Assembly (NCBI RefSeq): GCF_023701945.1
Contig: NZ_JABAEF010000007.1
Location: 124,001 to 188,000 of the forward strand
Direction: 5' to 3'
Source: Rhizobium sp. CG5
GTDB lineage: Bacteria; Pseudomonadota; Alphaproteobacteria; Rhizobiales; Rhizobiaceae
DNA length: 64,000 bases
Of the stretch, positions 23,422-32,479 are shown in pieces. Position 1 is the stretch's first letter. Every line of letters begins with the position of its first letter. Both the position numbers and the translations under genes were made by a program. The notes beneath the pieces were generated by a model that saw nothing but the letters and a program-made list of their open reading frames with translations, was not told where the DNA came from and searched no databases.

Positions 23422-24357
23422 CTAGAAATTCACATTATCGCCGCCCTTCAGCGCCAGCATGAGACGTGCCTCGTCTGGCGTGGCGACATCCAGTCCCAAC
23501 CCGTCCAGCACCTGACGGATTCGGCGCACCTGAGCGGCATTCGATTCCGCCAGTTTTCCGGGACCGTCCCACAGGGAATCCTCCAGCCCGACGCGGACAT
23601 TGCCGCCCATCGCCGCAGCCATCGTGATGATGGGAAGCTGATGCCGTCCGGCACCCAGCACGGACCAGACATAGCTGTCGCCGAACAGCCGATCGGCCGT
23701 GCGCTTCATGTGCGAGACGTCGTCGGGATGGGTGCCGATGCCGCCCAAGATTCCAAAGACGGTCTGGATGAACAGGGGCCCTTCGACCAGGCCGCGATCG
23801 CGGAAGTGCGCCAGGTTGTAGAGATGGCTGGTGTCGTAACATTCGAACTCGAACCGTGTGCCATTGCCGCCGCAATGCTCGAGAATGCCCTCGATGTCCT
23901 TGAACGTATTCTTGAAGACCGTATCGCGGGTCTTTTCGAGATAGTCCGGCTCCCAGTCATGCTGGAATTTTTCATAGCGGCCGAGCATCGGATAAAGGCC
24001 GAAATTCATCGATCCCATGTTGAGGGAAGCCACCTCCGGTGCAAATTTCAGGGCCGGCTGCAGGCGCTCCTCGACCGTCATCGTCGGGCTGCCGCCGGTG
24101 GTCAGATTCAGCACGGCGTCGGTGGCCTGCTTGATGCGCGGCAGGAAGGCCGCGAAAGCGTCAGGGTCCTGGGTGGGTCGGCCGTCCTGCGGATGGCGGG
24201 CATGCAGGTGGAGGATCGACGCTCCCGCCTCGGCGGCTTCGATGGCCTGTTCGGCGATCTGGTCGGCGGTCACCGGCAGATAGGGAGACATGCTGGGGGT
24301 ATGGATGCCGCCGGTGATGGCACAGGTGACGATAACCTTGCGGGGTGACTTGGCCAT
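23422..24357 (-). CDS. Beta-keto acid cleavage enzyme (BKACE, DUF849)
   Basis: A 311-residue BKACE protein. The zinc ligands H50 and H52 in ILHLHARHPQDG, the LTTGGS strand motif and the Glu of GLEDS are present. BKACEs condense a beta-keto acid with acetyl-CoA to give acetoacetate plus a new CoA ester; known substrates include 3-keto-5-aminohexanoate and dehydrocarnitine. The convergent carnitine-dehydrogenase-like gene could make the keto acid. It is last in the livKHMGF-SDR-BKACE operon (22-base gap), so the substrate probably enters by that importer. ATG at 24357. Confidence 0.9.
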   Translation of the reverse strand: MAKSPRKVIVTCAITGGIHTPSMSPYLPVTADQIAEQAIEAAEAGASILHLHARHPQDGRPTQDPDAFAAFLPRIKQATDAVLNLTTGGSPTMTVEERLQPALKFAPEVASLNMGSMNFGLYPMLGRYEKFQHDWEPDYLEKTRDTVFKNTFKDIEGILEHCGGNGTRFEFECYDTSHLYNLAHFRDRGLVEGPLFIQTVFGILGGIGTHPDDVSHMKRTADRLFGDSYVWSVLGAGRHQLPIITMAAAMGGNVRVGLEDSLWDGPGKLAESNAAQVRRIRQVLDGLGLDVATPDEARLMLALKGGDNVNF

Positions 24358-24379
24358 GCTGCTGTAGCTTTCCTTGGTC

Positions 24380-25174
24380 TCAGATGGTTTCGACATTGCC
24401 GCAGACACTGATGGCCTGGCCCGAGATGTTGGCGCCCCCGGGTGAGGCCAGGAACAGCGCAGCGGCCGCGATGTCCTCGGGCTCGACCATGCGGCGCAGC
24501 GAGATGTTGGAGAGGTATTGCGCCTCCATGTCCGCATAGCTGAGGCCCGAGGCCTCGGCACGCTCGCGGATCACGGCCTCGATGCGCGCGCCGCGCACGA
24601 CGCCCGGCAAGATTGCGTTGACGCGGATCCCATCGGGGCCCATTTCCTTTGCAAGACTTTGGGTCAATCCGACGATGCCCCATTTCGAGGCGGCATAGGG
24701 CGTCCGCAGCGCATAACCCAACCGGCCGGCAACCGACGAAATGTTGAGGATCACGCCGGCGTCACTGGCGCGCAGCAGCGCGGCCGCGCGGCGCACGACC
24801 AGAAACTGCCCCATCAGGTCGACGTCGAGGGTGCGGCGGATATCCTCGACCGACAGTTCATCTATGGCGCCCGTCGGTCCGGCTATTCCGGCATTGTTGA
24901 CCAGGATGTCGAGGCCGCCGAGCCGTTCGGAGGCGGTCTGGATCAGGGTGTCGACCTCGGCCTCGTCGGAGACATCGGCACGCAGCGCCGAGACAGCGGG
25001 ATGTGCCACCGCAAATTCTGCCAGGGCCTGCTGGTCGATGTCGCAGATCAGCACTCTCGCCTGCGCTTCGAGGAAGGCCCGGGCAATGGCGGCGCCGATG
25101 CCCGATGCTCCGGCGGTGACAAGGACCCGCAGGCCGGGGCGAGGCAGCATCCGTTCAATCAGGTTCATCGGCAT
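24380..25174 (-). CDS. Short-chain dehydrogenase/reductase
   Basis: A 264-residue classical SDR with the cofactor motif TAGASGIG (residues 20-27), NNAG, and the Ser-Tyr-Lys triad in ISSVAGRLGYALRTPYAASK. The Asp after the second strand (CDIDQQ) favours NAD(H). It oxidises or reduces a hydroxyl/keto group of the substrate taken in by the Liv-type transporter; it sits between livF and the BKACE gene, so it may make the beta-keto acid for cleavage. ATG at 25174, 33 bases after livF. Confidence 0.85.
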   Translation of the reverse strand: MPMNLIERMLPRPGLRVLVTAGASGIGAAIARAFLEAQARVLICDIDQQALAEFAVAHPAVSALRADVSDEAEVDTLIQTASERLGGLDILVNNAGIAGPTGAIDELSVEDIRRTLDVDLMGQFLVVRRAAALLRASDAGVILNISSVAGRLGYALRTPYAASKWGIVGLTQSLAKEMGPDGIRVNAILPGVVRGARIEAVIRERAEASGLSYADMEAQYLSNISLRRMVEPEDIAAAALFLASPGGANISGQAISVCGNVETI

Positions 25175-25207
25175 TCCAGTCGAGATGGTTTTAAAGCCCG
25201 TGTCACG

Positions 25208-25918
25208 TCAAGCGACCTCAAGCCAGTTTCGGCGTATGTCGGGATGGGCCTCAAGTTCAGCAGGTGTCCCGCGGAAGACCAGTTCGCCATGGCCCATGAC
25301 CATCACCTGCTGTGCGACCTTGAGGGCGATGGTCAGCTTTTGCTCGACCAGCACGACGGCGACGCCGCGGCGGCCGATATCGAGGATGACCTCCATCACC
25401 ACCTCGACGATGCGGGGCGCGAGGCCCTCGGTCGGTTCGTCGATCAGCAGCACACGGGGATTGCCCAGCAGCGACCGACAGATGGTCAGCATCTGCTGCT
25501 CGCCACCCGACAGATAACCGGCGCGGATGGCGCGCCGTTCCCTCAGCCGGGGAAAATAGTCATACATCTCGTCGACGGACCAGCGATGCGTGCCGGGTGC
25601 GCCCTGCTGCATGCCCATGGCGAGATTCTCTTCGACCGTCAGGTTCGGGAACACCAGGCGTTCTTCGGGAACGTAGCCGATGCCCTGCCGGCAGATGCTG
25701 TAGGGCCGCTGCCCGGCAAGGGAGCGACCGTCCAGCGTCACCGTCCCGGCGGTCGGCGGCACGAGGCCCATCATCGCCTTCAGTAGCGTCGACCGGCCCG
25801 AACCGTTGCGCCCGAGCAGCGAAACGATTGCCGCTTCCGGTACCTCCATGTCGATGCCGTGCAGGATGTGGCTCTTGCCGTAATGGGCGTGCAGGCCCTT
25901 CACTTCTAGCAAGCTCAT
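25208..25918 (-). CDS. livF: Branched-chain amino-acid-type ABC transporter ATPase (LivF)
   Basis: A 236-residue ATPase of the LivF group: Walker A LLGRNGSGRST (the usual Lys of GKST is Arg here, GSGRST, as sequenced), YVPEERLVFPNLTVEENL, signature LSGGEQQM and Walker B LLIDEPTEGLAP. The Walker A Lys-to-Arg change is unusual and would normally impair ATP hydrolysis; LivG is intact. It shares a four-base overlap with livG and belongs to the five-gene Liv set. Confidence 0.9.
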   Translation of the reverse strand: MSLLEVKGLHAHYGKSHILHGIDMEVPEAAIVSLLGRNGSGRSTLLKAMMGLVPPTAGTVTLDGRSLAGQRPYSICRQGIGYVPEERLVFPNLTVEENLAMGMQQGAPGTHRWSVDEMYDYFPRLRERRAIRAGYLSGGEQQMLTICRSLLGNPRVLLIDEPTEGLAPRIVEVVMEVILDIGRRGVAVVLVEQKLTIALKVAQQVMVMGHGELVFRGTPAELEAHPDIRRNWLEVA

Positions 25919-26676
25919 AGGGCCTCCTCGCCCAGATAGGCTTCCTGGACCGCGCGGTTTGCGCTGATGCGATCCGGCGTGTCGGTCGCGATGATGTCTC
26001 CATAGACCAGCACGGACACCCGGTCGCAGAGGCTGAAGACAACACCCATATCGTGTTCGACCATGAGCAGCGTCTTGCCTTCGGTGACCGTGCGGATCAG
26101 GTCGATTGCCTTTTCGGTCTCTTCGCGGGACATGCCGGCCGTCGGTTCGTCCAGCAGGATCACCTCGGCCCCCGTGGTCAGGGTCATGCCGATCTCCAGG
26201 GCTCGTTGTTCGGAATAGGTCAGATCGCCGGCGAGATCGCTGCCGCGCGCCTCCAATCCGACGCGGGCCAGGACTTCGGCGGTCTCGTCATTGATGTCGC
26301 GCATGGCTGAAACCGGGCGGAACAGTCCGTATCTTACCCCATGACGGGCAAGCACGCCGATGCGTAGGTTCTCGAAGACGCTGAGCCGATGGAAGATGTT
26401 GGTGATCTGGAAGGAACGCGCCAGTCCGGCCCGGTTGATCAGGTGCGGCGAGAGACCTGCAATGGCGTTTCCGTTTAGAAAGATCTCGCCGGAAGACGGG
26501 GCGAACATGCCCGAGATCAGGTTGAAGAGCGTCGATTTGCCGGCGCCGTTGGGGCCGATGACCGCGTGGCGCTCCCCGGCCCGGATGTCGAGGTCGAGGC
26601 CCTTGATCACTTCGATCGGTCCGAAGGACTTTACCACGCTCGCAAGCCGCAGTGCCGGCTGTTCTGTCACTGTCAT
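25915..26676 (-). CDS. livG: Branched-chain amino-acid-type ABC transporter ATPase (LivG)
   Basis: A 253-residue ATPase of the LivG group with Walker A IGPNGAGKSTLFN, the LivG-typical GLARSFQITNIFHRLSV Q-loop region, TYSEQRALEIGM in place of the usual LSGGQ signature, and Walker B VILLDEPTAGMSREE. With LivF it powers import through LivH/LivM. ATGA overlaps with both livF and livM indicate one transcript. Confidence 0.9.
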   Translation of the reverse strand: MTVTEQPALRLASVVKSFGPIEVIKGLDLDIRAGERHAVIGPNGAGKSTLFNLISGMFAPSSGEIFLNGNAIAGLSPHLINRAGLARSFQITNIFHRLSVFENLRIGVLARHGVRYGLFRPVSAMRDINDETAEVLARVGLEARGSDLAGDLTYSEQRALEIGMTLTTGAEVILLDEPTAGMSREETEKAIDLIRTVTEGKTLLMVEHDMGVVFSLCDRVSVLVYGDIIATDTPDRISANRAVQEAYLGEEAL

Positions 26677-27953
26677 TTCACACCTCCCGGCACGGCAGAG
26701 TTGGCGTCCTTGTCATGGCTCTTGCTGTCCCAGATTGTGCTGATCCGCCGGCGGGCACGGGTGAGGACCGTTCCGCCTCCTAGCAGCAAGGCAGCCGGAA
26801 GCAACCATGTGACGATGCCAGTCGGGTTCCAGGTGAAGCCGAAGAGCTGGTAAGGAGGGAACGATGCCCCGGCAGTCCGACGCATCATCGCGTATTCCTC
26901 GCCGAAGACCACAGCCACGGTCTCGGTGACCAGCACCACCCCTGCAGCGATCAGAAAGCCACCGGCCAGTGCCAGCAGGTAGTGGCCGGACAATTGGCTC
27001 CAGTTGAGCTGCCGGCGGTTGCGGATGTGGTGCTGGAGGACGCCACCGATGCCGGTGGGTGCATAGAGCATGACCAGCACGAAGATCAGGCCCTGGTAGA
27101 AGACCCACGACCGCGTGACGTCCGAAACCAGGAAGGAGAAAAGCGTAAAGGCGGCCGCGCCGATCACCGGACCGAAGAACACGGTCGAGCCGCCGACAAA
27201 GGTCTGCAGGACCACCTGGGCGGAAACGCCGCTGGCAAACAGCGAGTAGTTCGCCGTCTCGTTCGAGATCGCCTGCAGCGAGCCTGCGACCGCCGTCAGC
27301 ATGGCGGAGACCGTGAAGATGATCACCTTGGCGGTGTGGGCGCTATAGCCAAGAAAGCGCACACGCTGTTCGTTGTCGCGAAGTGCCAGCGTCAGCCGTC
27401 CGAACGGCGTGCGCGTATAGGCCCACAGTCCAAGTCCGCAGATCAGGACCCATGCCAGGGTGAGGTAGTAGACCTCCAGCATCGAGCCGAAGTTGATCCC
27501 GTTCCAGGGCATCCGCATCGACGATATGCCGGATTCCCCGCCAAAAACGCCCTGCAGCTGGGGCGCCAGCGAATGGAACAGTTCCGCAATCGCCAATGTC
27601 ACCAGGGCAAAGTAGACGCCGGAGCGCATCGTGGCGAAGTAACCCGCTAGCAGGCCGATCAGCAAGCCTGCCGCCGCACCGGCCAGCGGCACAAGCGGCG
27701 TCGGGAAGGCGAACCCGCCCTCGATCGCCCTCATCAGATGCAGTGACGTGAAGGCACCCACGCCGAAATAGGCGGCATGGCCGAATGACAGCAGACCGGC
27801 CTGGCCGATCAGCAGATTGAACGCCAGCGCAAAGAGGCTGGCGATCAGCACGTTGACAAGCATGTTCTGCCAGCCGAGGCCCAGGAACGGCGGAATGGCG
27901 ACCAGTAGCGCCAGCACGACGGCGGAAATCAGGATGTTACGCATGGATCCCAT
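26673..27953 (-). CDS. livM: Branched-chain amino-acid-type ABC transporter permease (LivM)
   Basis: A 426-residue LivM permease; the family core (LNLLIGQAGLLSFGHAAYFGVGA in pieces at residues about 45-70, and GGSTVFFGPVIGA near 255) is followed by about 100 extra residues, including another hydrophobic segment, so it is longer than the usual 300-350 residues. This C-terminal extension has no recognised domain. The ATG is one base after the livH stop region. Confidence 0.88.
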   Translation of the reverse strand: MGSMRNILISAVVLALLVAIPPFLGLGWQNMLVNVLIASLFALAFNLLIGQAGLLSFGHAAYFGVGAFTSLHLMRAIEGGFAFPTPLVPLAGAAAGLLIGLLAGYFATMRSGVYFALVTLAIAELFHSLAPQLQGVFGGESGISSMRMPWNGINFGSMLEVYYLTLAWVLICGLGLWAYTRTPFGRLTLALRDNEQRVRFLGYSAHTAKVIIFTVSAMLTAVAGSLQAISNETANYSLFASGVSAQVVLQTFVGGSTVFFGPVIGAAAFTLFSFLVSDVTRSWVFYQGLIFVLVMLYAPTGIGGVLQHHIRNRRQLNWSQLSGHYLLALAGGFLIAAGVVLVTETVAVVFGEEYAMMRRTAGASFPPYQLFGFTWNPTGIVTWLLPAALLLGGGTVLTRARRRISTIWDSKSHDKDANSAVPGGVK

Positions 27954-27954
27954 C

Positions 27955-28896
27955 TCAGTTGCGCTCGCCCATGAGGCCTGCCGGCCGCACCAGCAGCACG
28001 ATCAGCATGAGTGCGAAGGGGATTGTGGCGCTGATCGAAGACAGCTTCAGCGTCATCAGTCCGCCAATCGAACGGGCCCAGTCCCCAAGGCCGACATGAC
28101 TGAGCATGCTGGCCAGCGACCAGTCGATGCCGACCGCGAAGGAGGAGAAGAGGCCGATGAGCAGCGAAGCCAGCAGCGATCCCTTCAGTGATCCGAGACC
28201 GCCGACGACAACGACGACGAACACGATGACGCCGAGTTCCAGTCCCATGTTCGGATTGGTCGGATAAAAGGCCCCCGCCACGGCGCCAGCCAATCCCGCC
28301 AGGGCCGCGCCGGTGCCGAACACGAACATGAATACCATCGGAATATTGTGCCCAAGGGCTTCGGCCATGGCGGGCAATCGCTCGGCAGCGCGCACGACGA
28401 TACCGGTGCGGGTGCGGGTCAGCAGCAGCCAGAGCGCCGTGAACATCACCACGGCGACGCTGCCGATGAAGATGCGATAGAAGGGATAGTCGGCACCGAA
28501 GATCTGGAACGCGGAAAACCGCATCTCGCCCGGCATCTGGTAGTTGACCGGGAAGTCGCCGAAGAAGAGCTTGATCAGCTCCTCGATCATCAGCGCCAGG
28601 CCGAAGGTCAGCAGAAGCTCGTGGGCGTGGCCATGGGCATGCACCCGCGGCAGGAGAAAGCGTTCCACGGCCATGCCGACAAGGCCCACGAAGATGGGCG
28701 CCACCAGGATACCGACCCAGAAGCCGAAGATCGACGAGACGGCATAGGCGACATAGGCGCCCAGCATGTAGAACGAGGCATGGGCGAAGTTCAGTACCCC
28801 CATCATGCCGAAGATGAGCGTCAAGCCGGCCGAGACCATGAACAGCAACAGGCCGTAGGTCACGCCGTTCAGCGTGGAGATGATCGCGAATTCCAT
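27955..28896 (-). CDS. livH: Branched-chain amino-acid-type ABC transporter permease (LivH)
   Basis: A 313-residue LivH permease with the family motif GLTLIFGMMGVLNFAHAS split over the first two helices and LGSLKGSLLASLLIG near residue 235. I use the ATG at 28896 (MEFAII); an upstream in-frame start at 28938 would add 14 non-membrane residues without a ribosome site. It follows the binding-protein gene by 72 bases. Confidence 0.88.
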   Translation of the reverse strand: MEFAIISTLNGVTYGLLLFMVSAGLTLIFGMMGVLNFAHASFYMLGAYVAYAVSSIFGFWVGILVAPIFVGLVGMAVERFLLPRVHAHGHAHELLLTFGLALMIEELIKLFFGDFPVNYQMPGEMRFSAFQIFGADYPFYRIFIGSVAVVMFTALWLLLTRTRTGIVVRAAERLPAMAEALGHNIPMVFMFVFGTGAALAGLAGAVAGAFYPTNPNMGLELGVIVFVVVVVGGLGSLKGSLLASLLIGLFSSFAVGIDWSLASMLSHVGLGDWARSIGGLMTLKLSSISATIPFALMLIVLLVRPAGLMGERN

Positions 28897-28968
28897 GGAT
28901 GATCCTGATGGTAACGGTAGGAGTGGCCCAGCCGGCAAAGGCGCTGGCCGGACCCCGCACTGCGACGC

Positions 28969-30201
28969 TTACGCTTTGGGCCGTTCCATCTTGCAACTAT
29001 CCTGCACCGGATAGATCGCCTGGTCTCCGGCAATGACCTTGACGGTCGCAAAGCCCATTTTGGTGTCGTCGGCCGGATATTTCGGATTTTCGATGACCTT
29101 CGAGACGACAACGGGACGGATTGTCTGATGGTCTTCCTTGCGGACGGAAATCGGGCCGAGGGGCGAGTCATAGGTCGTGTTTTCAAGGGCCAGTGCGATC
29201 TTGGTCACCCCGATGTCGCCGCCGCCGAAATTGACCGTACCCAGCGCCTGCTGCAGGGCGCCAAGCGCAAATGCGGAATGCCCTTCGACAAAGATGGGAT
29301 AGTGGCCGGTCGCCGTCTTGTAGGTTTCGGCGAACTGGCCGTCGGTGGCGGCATTGTCATAGTTGTTGGCGATATAGTGGCCGAGGGCGGTCTTGCCGGC
29401 ATTGGCGATGTTGCCGGGTTGATCCAGGAAGGCCGTCGCAAAGGTCACGTCAAGCCCCGCATCGCCCACGGCCTTCATCAGCAACAGCAGGTCGTTGGAC
29501 CAGTTGCCGGTGAAGACGGTGTCTGGGGCGGCGGCCCTGATCCGCGCCACGAACGGCGCGAAGTCCTGGATCTTGTTCACGTCGTGCAGGACTTCGTCGA
29601 CGACCGTGTAGCCGCCGGTTTGCGCTGCTGCGGCGACGGCCGCCTGCATGTCCTGTCCCCAGGAGTAATTCTGGTTGATCGAGTAGACTTTCTCGCCCAG
29701 ATCACCCGCCTCCTTCATGGCGCTGACCAGCGCGTTCACCCGCATCGGCGCGGTTGTGGTGTAGCGGAAATGATAGAACTGGCATTTTTCGCCGGTAAGC
29801 TCCATCGCCTCGCCGCCAAGGTTGATGAACATCACCTCCTTGCCGGGATTGCGGAGGTTGTGCTTGCGGACGTCTTCCGTGAGCTGGCCGGCAATGGCCG
29901 ACGAAGCACCCTGGAAGATCACGTGAACGCCATCGGCGACCGCATTGCGGAATTTGTCGGCCGCATCGGGTGCGCCACCGGCATTGTCATATTCCGTGAC
30001 GATCACCGGCTCGCCGTTGAAACCGCCTGCCTCGTTGATGCGGTCGACGCCATATTTGACGGCGTTGGCGTACAGGCGGCCGGTCGATGTCTGTGCGCCC
30101 GACAGGCTTTCGATAATGCCAATCTTGAGTGGCTCGGCGTGAAGTGCAGTCGCACCCAAAGCTGCGGCGGCCGTAGCCGTGATCATGGCAAGACGTCTCA
30201 T
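28969..30201 (-). CDS. Branched-chain amino-acid-type ABC transporter binding protein (LivK-like)
   Basis: A 410-residue periplasmic binding protein (Peripla_BP_6) with a signal peptide ending at TALHA|EPLKIG and the family opening IGIIESLSGAQTSTG. LivK-like proteins of alphaproteobacteria bind many ligands besides leucine; here the downstream SDR and BKACE genes suggest a hydroxy- or keto-acid, possibly a carnitine or aromatic-type substrate, rather than a plain amino acid. The ATG at 30201 is preceded by GGGAGGAGAAA. First gene of the operon, divergent from a GntR regulator. Confidence 0.9.
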   Translation of the reverse strand: MRRLAMITATAAAALGATALHAEPLKIGIIESLSGAQTSTGRLYANAVKYGVDRINEAGGFNGEPVIVTEYDNAGGAPDAADKFRNAVADGVHVIFQGASSAIAGQLTEDVRKHNLRNPGKEVMFINLGGEAMELTGEKCQFYHFRYTTTAPMRVNALVSAMKEAGDLGEKVYSINQNYSWGQDMQAAVAAAAQTGGYTVVDEVLHDVNKIQDFAPFVARIRAAAPDTVFTGNWSNDLLLLMKAVGDAGLDVTFATAFLDQPGNIANAGKTALGHYIANNYDNAATDGQFAETYKTATGHYPIFVEGHSAFALGALQQALGTVNFGGGDIGVTKIALALENTTYDSPLGPISVRKEDHQTIRPVVVSKVIENPKYPADDTKMGFATVKVIAGDQAIYPVQDSCKMERPKA

Positions 30202-30326
30202 GGGTTTCTCCTCCCGGGATGTTTCCGTTCGTGCCGCTGCAGCCGGGCCGATTGCGGTCCGGCGCCCTCCTTGGGCACTGCGCACAGTCTAGACACAAGA
30301 ATCTGGAGCTGTAAAGATATTAGATA

Positions 30327-30336
30327 TGTGATCACA
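30327..30336. promoter_or_regulatory. Palindrome TGTGATCACA between livK and gntR
   Basis: A perfect 10-base palindrome in the 294-base divergent region 30202-30495, which otherwise holds no gene. The centre and spacing suit an FCD-type GntR dimer site, so it is a candidate operator for the regulator at 30496. A second AT-rich near-palindrome (ATATTAGATAT) lies just to its left. Confidence 0.45.
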
Positions 30337-30495
30337 CCGGAATCGGATAATGTCATGGACGCGGAGCCCACCGTTGCCTGCCGCTAAAATAGGACGTACA
30401 ACGCGCGATGCGTGGCGGCCGACGGCCCGCACACTCTCTCGTGTCTGGCCAGGCATGAGATTTTCCTTCGATGCAGCCCGAGAGGCCTCGATCAC

Positions 30496-31230
30496 GTGAA
30501 TACTTTCGATCTGATCAAAAAGAGCCCGCCCGCCCTTGCCCCTGTCGATATCACCACGGTGCAGGAGCGCGTGTACCAGAGCCTCCGGCTCGGTCTGCTG
30601 AAAGGCGAGTTCCTGCCCGGCGAACAAGTCTCGATCCGTGCCCTGGCAGAGATGCTCGGCACCAGCCCGATGCCGGTCCGCGACGCGGTGGCGCGCCTGA
30701 TCGCGGAGCGTGCCCTCGAGCAGTCTGGACCAAGGACCCTGCGTGTCGCGCCCTATCTGGCGTCCGACCATGAAAATTACATTCGGATCCGTATGCGGCT
30801 CGAGGGCTACGCGGCCGAAAGGGCCGCGAGCGCCCCCAGGAATCCGATGCTGATCGATGCCCTCAGGCGCCACAACGACGGTATCGGCGAGGCGCTTGCG
30901 GTCCGCGACTTCGACGCGGCGCTTGCAGGCAACCAGGCCTTTCATTTCGAACTCTATGGCGCGGGCGGGTACCCGCAGTTGCTCGATATCATCTCCACGC
31001 TTTGGCTTCGCACCGGTCCGATCGTGGCGTCTGCCCGCAAGGACGAAGCATTGTTCGAACGTCTGTTCAACAACGGCGTCAAGATACACAACGACGCCAT
31101 CGAGGCTATCATACAGCGCGATCGCGCGGCGGCTCGCCGCGCCATCAATCTGGACATCCGCTCCTCGCATCTGGCGATACGGCGGTTCTACATCCAGGCG
31201 TCAAACGCATCGAACGAGACGCACGTCTGA
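30496..31230 (+). CDS. GntR-family regulator (FadR/FCD subfamily)
   Basis: A 244-residue regulator: GntR winged helix-turn-helix at about residues 20-88 (LPGEQVSIRALAEMLGTSPMPVRDA in pieces) and an all-helical FCD domain with RLEGYAAERAA and the metal-binding His cluster region NQAFHFELY. The start is probably the GTG at 30496; a frame open to 30412 is less likely. Divergent from the livK operon, it most likely represses it and responds to an acid ligand. Confidence 0.88.
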   Translation: MNTFDLIKKSPPALAPVDITTVQERVYQSLRLGLLKGEFLPGEQVSIRALAEMLGTSPMPVRDAVARLIAERALEQSGPRTLRVAPYLASDHENYIRIRMRLEGYAAERAASAPRNPMLIDALRRHNDGIGEALAVRDFDAALAGNQAFHFELYGAGGYPQLLDIISTLWLRTGPIVASARKDEALFERLFNNGVKIHNDAIEAIIQRDRAAARRAINLDIRSSHLAIRRFYIQASNASNETHV

Positions 31231-31281
31231 GCCAAGCGAGCAAGGCCCGTGCGGTCCTCGTCCGCTATGGCTGCCTCGGGG

Positions 31282-32478
31282 TTACAGCACTTCAAAGAGG
31301 CCGGCTGCGCCCATCCCGCCGCCGACACACATGGTGCAGACGACATATTTGGCGCCGCGCCTGCGGCCTTCAATCAGCGCGTGGCCGACCATCCGTGCCC
31401 CCGACATGCCATAGGGGTGGCCGATCGAGATGGCTCCGCCGTTGACGTTGAGCAGGTCCGGGGGAATGTCGAGCGCCCGGGCACTGGCAATGACCTGGCA
31501 GGCAAACGCCTCGTTGAGTTCCCAGAGCTGGATATCATCCGCCTTCAGGCCGTTTGCCTTCAGCAATTTAGGGACCGCATGGATCGGCCCGATGCCCATC
31601 TCGTCCGGCTCGCAGCCGGCGACAGCCATTCCGACATACCTGCCCAGCGGTTCCAGTCCGCGACGGTGGGCTTCGGTCTCTTCCATCAGCACGGCCGCCG
31701 AGCCGCCGTCGGACAACTGGCTGGCATTGCCCGCCGTGATGGAATGACCTGCGCTCAGTTGCTGGCCGCCGGCAAACACCGGCGCCAGACGTACCAGGTC
31801 CTGTATCGTGGTCGAAGGGCGGTTGCCCTCGTCCTGCGTCAGCGTGACCTCGCCGTATGACACCTCGCCGCTGTCCCGGTCGACAATCTTCCGGGTGGCG
31901 CGCATCGCCACGATCTCATCGTCGAAGAGGCCGGCAGCCTGAGCGGCGGCGGTGCGCTGTTGGGATTGAAGGGCATAGGCGTCCTGGTCCTCGCGTGACA
32001 CCTTGTAGCGGTGCGCGACGATTTCCGCCGTTTCCAGCATCGACATGTAAAGCGCCGGCTTGTGTTCAATGATCCATCGATCGACGTCGCGGCGCAAATC
32101 CGGGGTTTGGACAAGGCTGATGCTCTCGACGCCTCCGCCGACCACGATGGCCATGCCGTCCGTGACGATCTGCTTGGCGGCAATCGCAATCGCCATCATG
32201 CCCGAGGCGCACTGCCGGTCCACCGACATGCCGGCTACAGATGCCGGCAAGCCTGCACGAATGGCACCCTGGCGGCCGATATTGTAGTCGCCATAGCCTT
32301 GCTGCATGGCCGAGCCGATCACGCAGTCGTCGATTTCGGCGGGTTCCACGGAGGCCCTTGCCACGGCATGACTGATCGCATGGCCGATCAATTCCTGCGG
32401 CGAGGTGGTGTTGAACGCGCCGCGATAGGCCTTGCCGATCGGCGTCCGTGCCGTCGATACGATCACTGCGCTGCGCAT
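31282..32478 (-). CDS. Acetyl-CoA acetyltransferase-family thiolase
   Basis: A 398-residue thiolase with the nucleophile C90 in [13 protein letters not shown], the NEAFACQ motif, [16 protein letters not shown] and the C-terminal catalytic Cys in [10 protein letters not shown]. It should cleave a beta-ketoacyl-CoA to acetyl-CoA and a shortened CoA ester. The last gene of the seven-gene tct/CoA operon; its ATG (32478) lies one base after the upstream SDR stop. Confidence 0.92.
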   Translation of the reverse strand: MRSAVIVSTARTPIGKAYRGAFNTTSPQELIGHAISHAVARASVEPAEIDDCVIGSAMQQGYGDYNIGRQGAIRAGLPASVAGMSVDRQCASGMMAIAIAAKQIVTDGMAIVVGGGVESISLVQTPDLRRDVDRWIIEHKPALYMSMLETAEIVAHRYKVSREDQDAYALQSQQRTAAAQAAGLFDDEIVAMRATRKIVDRDSGEVSYGEVTLTQDEGNRPSTTIQDLVRLAPVFAGGQQLSAGHSITAGNASQLSDGGSAAVLMEETEAHRRGLEPLGRYVGMAVAGCEPDEMGIGPIHAVPKLLKANGLKADDIQLWELNEAFACQVIASARALDIPPDLLNVNGGAISIGHPYGMSGARMVGHALIEGRRRGAKYVVCTMCVGGGMGAAGLFEVL

Positions 32479-32479
32479 G

